Shown one piece after another: positions 6,605-15,083 of a stretch of DNA of 64,000 bases; the stretch's first letter is position 1; the number at the start of each line of letters is the position of its first letter. The position numbers were made by a program, and so were the translations under genes. The notes beneath the pieces were generated by a model that saw only the letters and a program-made list of their open reading frames with translations, was not told where the DNA came from and made no database searches. Origin of the DNA: an uncultured Trichococcus sp. (lineage in GTDB: Bacteria; Bacillota; Bacilli; Lactobacillales; Aerococcaceae); NCBI RefSeq assembly GCF_963663645.1, contig NZ_OY760503.1, positions 2,237,501 to 2,301,500 of the forward strand. The letters are read 5' to 3'.

Positions 6605-9226
6605 ATGGAAATGGAAAAAATGACGACGGCCCTGCAGGAGGCGATCGCAGAAGCGCAGCGTATCGCCATGGTGCGCAAGCACCAAACCATCGATGTGGCG
6701 CATCTGTGGAAAATATTTCTGCAGCCGGATAGTTTTGCGCGTAATTTTTACGTCGATGCAGGAGTGGCGGTCGATGCGTTCGAGTCGGCCGTTGACAAGG
6801 AATTGGATAAAACCGTGGTGATTGAAGGCACTTCCGTCCAGTACGGGCAAACATTCAGCCAGAATCTGTACAATCTCTTTCTGGAAGCGGATCGCAAGCG
6901 GTCAGAGTTGAAGGATGATTTCATCTCAACGGATACGGTGCTTTTGAGCTTGATGACGCTGAAAAACCATCCTTTGGCCAAATTCCTGGAAAAACAAGGC
7001 ATGACGGAAAAAATAATCGCTGAAAAAATAAAAGACATGAGAGGCGGAGACCGCGTGACTTCACAAAATCAGGAAGATCAGTACGAAGCATTGGAAAAAT
7101 ATGGGATAGACCTCGTGCAAGCGGTAAGGAGCGGGAAACAAGACCCGGTCATCGGCCGGGACGAAGAAATCAGGGATGTCATCCGCATTTTGTCGCGCAA
7201 AACCAAAAATAATCCGATCCTGATCGGTGAACCGGGCGTCGGCAAGACCGCCATCGTGGAAGGCTTGGCCCAGCGGATCGTGAAAAAAGACGTGCCGGAC
7301 AACCTTAAGGACAAGACGATCTTTTCGTTGGATATGGGCTCGTTGATTGCGGGAGCCAAGTACCGTGGGGAATTTGAGGAACGCCTGAAAGCGGTATTGA
7401 AGGAAGTGAAGAAAAGCGATGGCCGCATCATCCTTTTCATTGATGAGATCCATACGATCGTCGGGGCGGGAAAAACCGAGGGGAGCATGGATGCCGGCAA
7501 TCTGCTGAAGCCTATGCTGGCCAGAGGCGAATTGCACTGCATCGGAGCGACTACTCTGGACGAATATCGCCAAAATCTGGAGAAGGACAAGGCGTTGGAG
7601 CGAAGATTCCAGAAAGTGTTGGTGAAAGAACCGACAGTCGCCGACACGATCAGCATTCTGCGGGGGCTGAAGGAACGTTATGAAATCCACCACAGCGTCA
7701 ATATCCATGACAATGCACTCGTTGCGGCAGCTACGCTTTCCGATCGCTACATCACTGACCGGTTCCTGCCGGACAAAGCGATCGATCTTGTCGATGAGGC
7801 TTGCGCGAACATAAAAGTGGAAATGAATTCGATGCCCACCGAGCTGGATCAGGTGAGCCGCAAACTGATGCAGCTCGAAATCGAAGAGGCAGCCCTGAAG
7901 AAGGAATCCGACGAATTGAGCAAGAGAAGATTGGCGACTTTGCAAGTCGAGTTGGCCGATCTGCGCGAGGAATCAAATGAATTGCGCATGAAATGGGGCA
8001 ATGAAAAGGAAGAAGTCGAAAAGTTGCGTGCCAAACGTGAGGACCTGGAGGACGCGCGCAGACAACTGGAGGACGCCGAGGCAAATTATGATTTGGAACG
8101 GGCCGCAGTTTTGCGTCATGGCAGCATCCCGCAGATGGAAAAGGAATTGGCGGCTTTAGAAAAAGAAAATGCAGCCCGGAGAGGCAAGGAAGGAAACCTC
8201 GTCCAGGAATCGGTCACGGAGAACGAAATCGCGACAGTGGTGGGGCGCATGACCGGCATACCGGTGACGAAGCTGGTTGAGGGCGAAAGGGATAAACTCC
8301 TGAAATTGGAGGAAACGCTGCATAAGCGGGTCATCGGCCAAGAGGAAGCAGTGGAGAGCGTCACGAATGCCGTTCTGCGTTCGCGTGCCGGCCTGCAGTC
8401 GCCTAATCGACCGATCGGGTCCTTCCTGTTCCTGGGACCTACAGGGGTCGGGAAAACGGAATTGGCGAAAGCCTTGGCGGAAAATTTGTTCGACTCCGAT
8501 GAACATATGGTCCGGCTCGATATGAGCGAATACATGGAAAAATTTTCGGTTTCCCGTCTGATTGGGGCACCCCCGGGATATGTGGGTTATGAGGAAGGCG
8601 GCCAGCTGACGGAAGCAGTCCGCCGAAGCCCTTACACAATCATTCTTTTGGATGAAATCGAGAAGGCGCATCCGGATGTTTTCAACATTTTGCTGCAAGT
8701 ATTGGATGATGGACGCTTGACCGATTCGAAGGGGCATGTGGTCGATTTCAAAAACACCGTTCTGATCATGACCAGCAACATCGGGTCGCAGCTTTTGCTG
8801 GAAGGCGTCCAACCCGACGGTACTATCCCGGAAGATGTGGTGAAAGAGGTCATGAAGGTATTGAAAGGCTCATTCAAACCAGAATTTTTGAACAGGATCG
8901 ATGACACCATCCTCTTTACGCCATTAAGCAAAGAAGATGTCAAAAAGATCATCGTGAAAATGGTCGAGGAGCTGTCCGGTCGATTGGCGGATAAACAGAT
9001 CCAGCTCTCCGTTTCTGATGAGGTTTCGACTTGGATAGCGGAAAATGCATACGATCCGATTTACGGAGCGCGGCCGCTCAGAAGATTCATTTCAGCCGAA
9101 ATCGAAAATCCCTTGGCTCGTGCCATCATAAAGGGAGAAATCCATGAAAATCAGGCGGTGACGGTAGCCCTGGTTGGGAATCAGGTCGGATTCCTGACCG
9201 TTGACCTCGATGAATTTCAACAATAA
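6605..9226 (+). CDS. clpB: ATP-dependent disaggregase ClpB
   Basis: Hsp100 AAA+ disaggregase that with DnaK resolubilises aggregated proteins. At 873 residues it is full length. It has an N-terminal Clp-N double repeat (residues 1-150), NBD1 with Walker [10 protein letters not shown] near residue 208 and Walker B ILFIDEIH, the coiled-coil middle domain (about 400-525, rich in Glu, Lys and Leu), then NBD2 with [14 protein letters not shown] near residue 610 and the C-terminal D2-small domain. The coiled coil plus lack of a ClpP-binding loop distinguishes ClpB from ClpC/ClpE. The ATG lies 8 bases after GAGGAGG. It is transcribed alone under a CtsR operator. Confidence 0.98.
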   Translation: MEMEKMTTALQEAIAEAQRIAMVRKHQTIDVAHLWKIFLQPDSFARNFYVDAGVAVDAFESAVDKELDKTVVIEGTSVQYGQTFSQNLYNLFLEADRKRSELKDDFISTDTVLLSLMTLKNHPLAKFLEKQGMTEKIIAEKIKDMRGGDRVTSQNQEDQYEALEKYGIDLVQAVRSGKQDPVIGRDEEIRDVIRILSRKTKNNPILIGEPGVGKTAIVEGLAQRIVKKDVPDNLKDKTIFSLDMGSLIAGAKYRGEFEERLKAVLKEVKKSDGRIILFIDEIHTIVGAGKTEGSMDAGNLLKPMLARGELHCIGATTLDEYRQNLEKDKALERRFQKVLVKEPTVADTISILRGLKERYEIHHSVNIHDNALVAAATLSDRYITDRFLPDKAIDLVDEACANIKVEMNSMPTELDQVSRKLMQLEIEEAALKKESDELSKRRLATLQVELADLREESNELRMKWGNEKEEVEKLRAKREDLEDARRQLEDAEANYDLERAAVLRHGSIPQMEKELAALEKENAARRGKEGNLVQESVTENEIATVVGRMTGIPVTKLVEGERDKLLKLEETLHKRVIGQEEAVESVTNAVLRSRAGLQSPNRPIGSFLFLGPTGVGKTELAKALAENLFDSDEHMVRLDMSEYMEKFSVSRLIGAPPGYVGYEEGGQLTEAVRRSPYTIILLDEIEKAHPDVFNILLQVLDDGRLTDSKGHVVDFKNTVLIMTSNIGSQLLLEGVQPDGTIPEDVVKEVMKVLKGSFKPEFLNRIDDTILFTPLSKEDVKKIIVKMVEELSGRLADKQIQLSVSDEVSTWIAENAYDPIYGARPLRRFISAEIENPLARAIIKGEIHENQAVTVALVGNQVGFLTVDLDEFQQ

Positions 9227-9249
9227 TTTGACAAGTAAGTAGGCAGAGA

Positions 9250-9277
9250 GGAAGTCCTGAAAGGGATTTCCTTTTGT
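9250..9277 (+). terminator. Probable terminator of clpB
   Basis: GGAAGTCC-TGAAA-GGGATTTCC forms a stem with G-U pairs, followed by TTTTG. Moderately convincing. Confidence 0.55.
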
Positions 9278-9379
9278 TATTTCTGTATTTGCGGTAAAAT
9301 GATAGTATAAATTTTCTTATTTTCCTGAGTGCGACCGTTTGTTGTTTTTATCGGAACAAAGCAGAAGGAGGCGTTCATT

Positions 9380-9982
9380 TTGCTGTTTTTGGTTATAGGT
9401 TTTCTGTGTCTGGTTTTTATGCTGTTCACTTCGAGGTATTACGTCTTTGGGGGAGCGGCGATCCTGAGTTTTTTGTTGTATTTCCTGTATTTCGGGAGCG
9501 GGAACTGGCTGACTTTGCTGCTTTTCCTGTTCGGGATCATGTTGGTGGTCGTGGAGTTGTTCATACCCGATTTCGGGCTGGTGGGGATCGCGGGGTTCCT
9601 GATGGTCGCTGCGGGTCTTTATTTGAACAATGAGCGCATTTTGGAAAGTGTGCTGGATGTGAGTTTGGCGATCATCATATCCGGGATAGCGACGTCGGTG
9701 CTGTTGAAAAAAGGCTATAAATTCCTGCCGGACCGCAGTAAATTGGTTCTCGATACATCCTTGAATCGTGAGCGCGGTTATTCGTCCAGCCAGGACTATT
9801 CCGAATTTGTGGGAATGACCGGCACAGCCAAGACGACATTGCGGCCAGCCGGAAAAGTCGATATCGGAGGTGTGGTGCTCGATGTAGTCAGTGACGGTAA
9901 GATCATATTGGAAGGGAAACGGATTCAGGTTGTGCAGGTTGAAGGGGTCAAAATTACAGTCAAGGAGTTGGATGGAGAATGA
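9380..9982 (+). CDS. NfeD-family membrane protein
   Basis: Membrane protein of the NfeD1b type, the regular partner of flotillin-like proteins. TTG at 9380 is taken as the start because AAGGAGG sits 8 bases upstream; this gives 200 residues. Four closely spaced hydrophobic helices occupy residues 1-115, and the C-terminal soluble beta-barrel (OB-fold NfeD domain: [29 protein letters not shown]) fits the family. The stop overlaps the floA start (ATGA). The B. subtilis equivalent is yqeZ, which is longer because it carries a ClpP-like protease domain that is absent here. Confidence 0.88.
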   Translation: MLFLVIGFLCLVFMLFTSRYYVFGGAAILSFLLYFLYFGSGNWLTLLLFLFGIMLVVVELFIPDFGLVGIAGFLMVAAGLYLNNERILESVLDVSLAIIISGIATSVLLKKGYKFLPDRSKLVLDTSLNRERGYSSSQDYSEFVGMTGTAKTTLRPAGKVDIGGVVLDVVSDGKIILEGKRIQVVQVEGVKITVKELDGE

Positions 9983-10965
9983 CAGAAGGATTGATAGGAA
10001 TCATCTTTATTGCGGTATTTGTCGTACTGTTTTTATCTTTGTTTTTCCGCTTTGTGCCGGTTGGTTTATGGATCACAGCCTACTTTTCGGGAGTGAAAGT
10101 CAAAATTTCGAATCTGGTCGGAATGCGGTTGCGCCGAGTAGCACCCTATATGATCGTGCAGCCGATGATAAAAGCCACGAAAGCTGGACTGATGATTGAT
10201 ATAAATGAATTGGAGGCACATCATCTTGCTGGTGGGGATGTCAATATGGTCATTGATGCGCTGATTGCGGCGCAGCGTGCCAATATCGATTTAGGTTTTG
10301 AAAAAGCAGCTGCCATCGACTTGGCTGGCCGTAATGTGCTGGAAGCGGTAAAGATGAGCGTTAACCCAAAAGTCATCGAGACGCCGATCATCGCGGGTGT
10401 CGCCATGAACGGGATTGAAGTAAAGGCCAAAGCGAAAGTTACGGTACGTGCCAACATCGAGCGTTTGGTCGGCGGTGCAGGCGAAGAAACAATCATCGCC
10501 CGGGTCGGAGAAGGGATCGTCACAACCGTTGGATCCGCTAAGATGCACACTTCCGTCTTGGAAAATCCGGACTCCATTTCCCAAACGATCCTGAAAAAGG
10601 GACTGGATTCGGGTACTGCTTTTGAGATATTGTCCATCGATATCGCTGACGTTGATGTCGGCCGGAACGTGGGCGCAAAACTGCAGGCGGAACAAGCGGA
10701 GGCGGATAAGCGGGTGGCCCAAGCGAAAGCGGAAGAACGCCGGGCTTTTGCGGTCGCTGAAGAACAGGAAATGATCGCTGAAGTGCAAAGGATGCGGGCG
10801 AAAGTGGTCGAATCCGAAGCGCAGGTGCCATTGGCATTGGCAGAAGCATTGCGCAACGGCAATATTGGGGTAATGGATTATTATAAAATGAAAAATATCA
10901 TAGCGGATACAGAAATGAGGAGCAGCATTTCGGAGTTTCCGGCAGATAGAAGCGATCCGGAATGA
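9979..10965 (+). CDS. floA: Flotillin-like protein FloA
   Basis: Membrane-associated scaffold of bacterial lipid microdomains (UPF0365/YqfA family), 328 residues. An N-terminal hydrophobic hairpin (residues 5-30), a conserved [18 protein letters not shown] region, a PHB/SPFH-like core ([20 protein letters not shown]) and a C-terminal Ala/Glu-rich coiled coil ([20 protein letters not shown]) match the family in order. It is joined by 4-bp ATGA overlaps to nfeD upstream and to an unknown membrane protein downstream, so all three are cotranslated. Confidence 0.96.
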   Translation: MTEGLIGIIFIAVFVVLFLSLFFRFVPVGLWITAYFSGVKVKISNLVGMRLRRVAPYMIVQPMIKATKAGLMIDINELEAHHLAGGDVNMVIDALIAAQRANIDLGFEKAAAIDLAGRNVLEAVKMSVNPKVIETPIIAGVAMNGIEVKAKAKVTVRANIERLVGGAGEETIIARVGEGIVTTVGSAKMHTSVLENPDSISQTILKKGLDSGTAFEILSIDIADVDVGRNVGAKLQAEQAEADKRVAQAKAEERRAFAVAEEQEMIAEVQRMRAKVVESEAQVPLALAEALRNGNIGVMDYYKMKNIIADTEMRSSISEFPADRSDPE

Positions 10966-11615
10966 CTAGCCTAGCCTTTCTATTGCCGATTCTGTTGCCG
11001 ATCCTTTTCCTGGTGTTCTTTCTTTCTGTGCTCATCTCGATAGTCAAAAGGATAAACCGCCTATCGGAGAACGCCAGACTGAAATCGGGCACATCCCAAG
11101 CCGCTGTCCTGCAGCAGACGTTTCGCCAGTCATTGGATGGTACCGGAAATGAAAATGCGAAACGACTGATCAAAAAAATGGCGACAATGAAACCTGAACA
11201 ACTCTATGGCTTTTTCCAGGAGCATCTGCCCGAAAAATATCTTGGGGAAGTCAGCCGAATTTTGACCAACAGAAATTGGCGAAGGGAAATCCTGCTTTTC
11301 GTAAACCGTGAAAATTTATGGCAGTTGCTGTTGCGAGGGAGTCCGCCAAAAACAGACAACGGCCAGAACGGCATGGAACTTACGGATGAAAATGATGAGG
11401 TACAGTTGTTTACGGACTATGATATGGATCCGGCCATTGGTTTGGCCGATGACTTCAATTTCTTTTCCGAAGACCAAAAGGAATTAAAGACTGCCAAAAG
11501 AATGGAGAAATCCACCATCCAGAACAAGCAGAAACATTCCGGCAATCAAAAAGCATTGATGCGAGCCGTCATTGCCAAAGAAATACTGGATAGGCCGGAC
11601 TTTGACAGCAAATAG
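10962..11615 (+). CDS. Hypothetical membrane-anchored protein in the floA operon
   Basis: Unrecognised protein of 217 residues. One N-terminal hydrophobic helix (residues 4-28, [20 protein letters not shown]) is followed by a soluble, charged region with an amphipathic segment ([20 protein letters not shown]) and an acidic, low-complexity tail ([25 protein letters not shown]). The start overlaps the floA stop by 4 bp, which ties it to the flotillin system. It occupies the position of B. subtilis yqfB but is about three times longer and not evidently related. No catalytic motif is visible. Confidence 0.8.
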   Translation: MTSLAFLLPILLPILFLVFFLSVLISIVKRINRLSENARLKSGTSQAAVLQQTFRQSLDGTGNENAKRLIKKMATMKPEQLYGFFQEHLPEKYLGEVSRILTNRNWRREILLFVNRENLWQLLLRGSPPKTDNGQNGMELTDENDEVQLFTDYDMDPAIGLADDFNFFSEDQKELKTAKRMEKSTIQNKQKHSGNQKALMRAVIAKEILDRPDFDSK

Positions 11616-11636
11616 GAGATTGAAGGAGACAGATGG

Positions 11637-12392
11637 ATGCTTAGAGAGATTGGACTGAACACTTTAGCGTATATGCACAAATTTGCGGACAATAAAGTGG
11701 AACAAAAGGAAATACTGAAGGAAATCAAGGAAATGGGCTTCCCGATTGTGGAAGTCAGAAGAGAATACATCCTGTCCGGCAAAACGGAAATGAAGGAAAT
11801 AGCCAAGCAAGCCTCAGATTCTGGCTTGAAGGTATTCTATTCCGTACCAGCGGAACTGTTTACAGCAGGCGCGTTGAATGAACAACTGGGCAGCTATTTT
11901 GAGGAAGCCACCCTATTAAGCGCAGTCCAGCTGAAATTGACATTAGGGGAATTTCGAGGATTCACAGACAAGCTGGCTGAGGAATTACGGGAATTGTTGA
12001 CGGTCTTTTCGGTTCATTTGACGATCGAAAATGATCAGAGCGCAAAGAAGGGCAGCCCGGCTGTCCTGATGGGTTTTATTGCTGAAGCCCGGAAAGCCTC
12101 ATTGGACATCGGACTGACTTTTGACACGGGCAATTTCGTGTATATCGACCGCGATCCGTTCATTGCGGCAAAGGAAATGCGCGAAGCCGTGACCTACATC
12201 CACATCAAGAACGTTGCCAAAACGGACGAAGGGATTGTTTTATCCGGTCTGGAATCCGGGTTAGTGGATATGCGCCGTCTTTTGAAGTTGTTCCCGGACT
12301 CTGTGCCGGCCAGCATCGAATATCCGTGCGGCGTCGGCGACGAAGTAACAAAAACCATCAGCTCTGATTACAGAAAAATCCGATCTTGGTGA
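11637..12392 (+). CDS. Sugar phosphate isomerase/epimerase-like TIM-barrel protein
   Basis: Member of the xylose-isomerase-like (AP endonuclease 2) TIM-barrel superfamily, 251 residues. Supporting segments are VEVRREYI near residue 40, HLTIENDQS, a core DIGLTFDTGNFVYI (with the usual metal-binding D), YIHIKNVAK and SIEYPCG at the last strands. The start ATG follows GAAGGAGA. The reaction is unknown; family members isomerise or epimerise sugars and inositols. It is 21 bp downstream of the floA operon and may be cotranscribed with it. A perfect terminator follows. Confidence 0.8.
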   Translation: MLREIGLNTLAYMHKFADNKVEQKEILKEIKEMGFPIVEVRREYILSGKTEMKEIAKQASDSGLKVFYSVPAELFTAGALNEQLGSYFEEATLLSAVQLKLTLGEFRGFTDKLAEELRELLTVFSVHLTIENDQSAKKGSPAVLMGFIAEARKASLDIGLTFDTGNFVYIDRDPFIAAKEMREAVTYIHIKNVAKTDEGIVLSGLESGLVDMRRLLKLFPDSVPASIEYPCGVGDEVTKTISSDYRKIRSW

Positions 12393-12449
12393 ATGCCCTC
12401 CGAGGGTTGCCTGTCAGTCGCCGGCAAGTCGATCAGAATAAGCGACAAA

Positions 12450-12483
12450 AAATGCAATCCGGAACGTCCGGATTGCATTTTTT
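12450..12483 (+). terminator. Intrinsic terminator
   Basis: AATGCAATCCGGA and TCCGGATTGCATT pair perfectly over 13 bp around ACG, with an A run before and a T run after; it could act in both directions. Confidence 0.92.
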
Positions 12484-12526
12484 CATAGGGAATACAAGAA
12501 AATAAGGAGCGACTGTGGTATACTGA

Positions 12527-13705
<1,179 letters not shown>

Positions 13706-13782
13706 GTTTTGGGTGGTAGTCTAACTTAAAGTTTGGTAAAGTGGATGATAGATATAAATAATCCACAGATGGAGGAAAATGT

Positions 13783-14127
13783 ATGGATACAGTAATCATG
13801 ATTGCCTTTTATGGGGTGTTGTTCGGCGTAATGTATTTCATCCTGATCAGACCACAAAAAAAACAAGCGCAAAAAACGCAAGACATGCTGAGTCAAATCA
13901 AGCCAGGGGATAGAGTAGTCACCATCGGCGGATTGCACGGAATTGTCGAAGAGATTAATTCGGCTGATAATACTGTCGTGTTGGATTGCGAAGGAATCTT
14001 TCTGACTTTTGAAAAACGCGCTATTTCACGTATTTCAAAAGTTGCCACAATCACAACTGATGATGCGATTGTCGAAGATTATGCAGCCGAATCCGAACAG
14101 ACACAAGAAGACAAAAACGAAGAGTAA
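13783..14127 (+). CDS. yajC: Preprotein translocase accessory subunit YajC
   Basis: Small membrane protein associated with SecDF-YajC, 114 residues. One N-terminal helix (residues 3-22, VIMIAFYGVLFGVMYFILI) is followed by the diagnostic RPQKKQAQKTQ and a soluble domain with IKPGDRVVTIGGLHGIV, plus an acidic tail. The ATG follows GGAGG at 8 bases. The tgt-yajC order is conserved widely; it is 77 bp from tgt. Confidence 0.96.
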   Translation: MDTVIMIAFYGVLFGVMYFILIRPQKKQAQKTQDMLSQIKPGDRVVTIGGLHGIVEEINSADNTVVLDCEGIFLTFEKRAISRISKVATITTDDAIVEDYAAESEQTQEDKNEE

Positions 14128-14161
14128 AGCGATTTGATTCAGCGGAAAGGAGGGACGGCGG

Positions 14162-14443
14162 TTGCCGAATATATCAGAGAAACAATATGATCAATTGGAG
14201 CCTTGGTTCAAATTGAAAGCAACCGAGTTCAATCAACTGGGCTACGAAAACATCCAAGTCGACGATATCTACCGCTATTTCAAGGAATTTTCTTGGAAGC
14301 ACACGGTCCCTCCGCATTATTACCAGCAAATCCGGGATATCATGAAAACGACGGTAAACCATTACTTCGACTTTGTTGCTTTGGAAGCGCAAGTCTATAA
14401 GGTCTCTTCATTGGATGAAATCAATTTTGATGATTTTCTGTAA
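14162..14443 (+). CDS. comN: ComN-like post-transcriptional regulator
   Basis: Short protein of 93 residues resembling B. subtilis ComN (YrzD), a post-transcriptional regulator of the comE transcript. It is also found next to yajC and secDF there. The start is TTG at 14162 with AAAGGAGGG 7 bases upstream. Visible features are a helical N terminus (EKQYDQLEPWFKLKATEFNQ), YENIQVDDIYRYFKEFSWKH and VALEAQVYKVSSLDEI. It probably shares the tgt-yajC transcript. The functional assignment rests on family resemblance and context. Confidence 0.75.
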   Translation: MPNISEKQYDQLEPWFKLKATEFNQLGYENIQVDDIYRYFKEFSWKHTVPPHYYQQIRDIMKTTVNHYFDFVALEAQVYKVSSLDEINFDDFL

Positions 14444-14460
14444 ATCGTTTCACGCAAAAA

Positions 14461-14490
14461 GCACAATACTTCAGAGTATTGTGCTTTTTT
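14461..14490 (+). terminator. Intrinsic terminator after comN
   Basis: GCACAATACT-TCAG-AGTATTGTGC is a perfect 10-bp stem, preceded by five A and followed by six T, so it may be bidirectional. Confidence 0.95.
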
Positions 14491-14576
14491 ATTTTGGGAG
14501 TTTGGCGAAAAGCCTCGGGATTTGCTTACATTCATTATTAACCTTGATTTAATAAAACCTAATAATAACGTATGAT

Positions 14577-14605
14577 TTGGAAAACCAAACGTATTTTCGT
14601 ATAAT
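14577..14605 (+). promoter_or_regulatory. Distal promoter upstream of adhE
   Basis: TTGGAA (14577-14582), 17 bp and TATAAT (14600-14605) make a near-consensus promoter about 480 bp before adhE. The -35 box lies in a small palindrome, TTTGG-AAAA-CCAAA (14576-14589). No gene starts downstream before adhE, so it would drive a long leader. Confidence 0.6.
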
Positions 14606-14611
14606 ATCCTT

Positions 14612-14870
14612 GTGAGGTGCTTGATTTTTTGATGGAATCGCCAAAGCGGGACGATTTTAGCCCTTAAAATCAAGCGGAATAATTTTATCACTCAAATATG
14701 AATCGCTAAATACAAAAAAAGGAGGGCTTGACTATTAGGAAGCGGATTTATTCGGTTTGGTTGCCTCAGAATGACAGGGATTGATCGGATAGGGACGCTT
14801 TTCGACCATATGTTTTTTCGCTGTAAAAATTATTTCAAAAAAACTTTTTTCAGAATGAATCCCGAACAAT
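14612..14870 (+). other. Structured untranslated leader with competing hairpins and an orphan Shine-Dalgarno
   Basis: The 640-bp gap between comN and adhE holds no recognisable gene. Directly after the distal promoter, GCTTGATTTT (14619-14628) can pair perfectly with AAAATCAAGC (14666-14675), while GATTTTA (14653-14659) can pair with TAAAATC (14665-14671). The two stems use the same bases and exclude each other. A very strong ribosome binding site, AAAAGGAGGG, follows (to 14726) but only a poorly spaced TTG (14728) opens an 18-codon frame ending at 14784, which I do not regard as a supported gene. The tract may be a regulatory leader or the decayed start of a lost gene. Confidence 0.4.
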
Positions 14871-14955
14871 GATAATAAATTCACAAGCAGAAAGTTGAGA
14901 TACAGAACGTTTCCATAAACTATTTGTGAAAACCGGCAGAGGCGAAAACACCCTT

Positions 14956-14969
14956 TGAATACGCTTACA
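14956..14969 (+). promoter_or_regulatory. Candidate cre site (CcpA) upstream of adhE
   Basis: TGAATACGCTTACA matches the cre consensus TGWAARCGYTWNCW at 13 of 14 positions. It lies about 44 bp upstream of the proximal adhE -35 box, where CcpA could activate that promoter or block read-through from the distal one. Confidence 0.55.
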
Positions 14970-14986
14970 GAGCCTGTTTGGAAAAT

Positions 14987-15004
14987 AAGTGAAGAATATC
15001 ACAT
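14987..15004 (+). promoter_or_regulatory. Candidate Rex operator upstream of adhE
   Basis: AAGTGAAGAATATCACAT keeps the GTGA-N6-TCAC core of the Rex consensus TTGTGAA-N4-TTCACAA and matches 13 of 18 positions. It ends 8 bp before the proximal -35 box. adhE is a classical target of the NADH-sensing repressor Rex in Bacillota, which makes the weak match plausible. Confidence 0.4.
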
Positions 15005-15012
15005 TTATTCGC

Positions 15013-15041
15013 TTTACAAACGAAATTCCATGAAATATAAT
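15013..15041 (+). promoter_or_regulatory. Proximal adhE promoter
   Basis: TTTACA (15013-15018), a 17-bp spacer and a perfect TATAAT (15036-15041), giving a leader of about 35 bases to the adhE start. Confidence 0.75.
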
Positions 15042-15083
15042 AAGCATGTGAAAAGGATAACATACATTTTAGGAGGATCTCAC

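Noticed and set aside
7061-7945. Long open frame on the minus strand inside clpB (294 codons)
   Set aside because: It is the antisense of a highly conserved AAA+ coding region, has a composition typical of antisense shadows (rich in His, Arg, Phe), and lacks a ribosome binding site and homology.
14880-14930. Rex half-sites TTCACAA (14880-14886) and TTGTGAA (14924-14930)
   Set aside because: They are 37 bases apart and in the reverse order to a Rex operator. The better candidate is the 18-bp site at 14987-15004.
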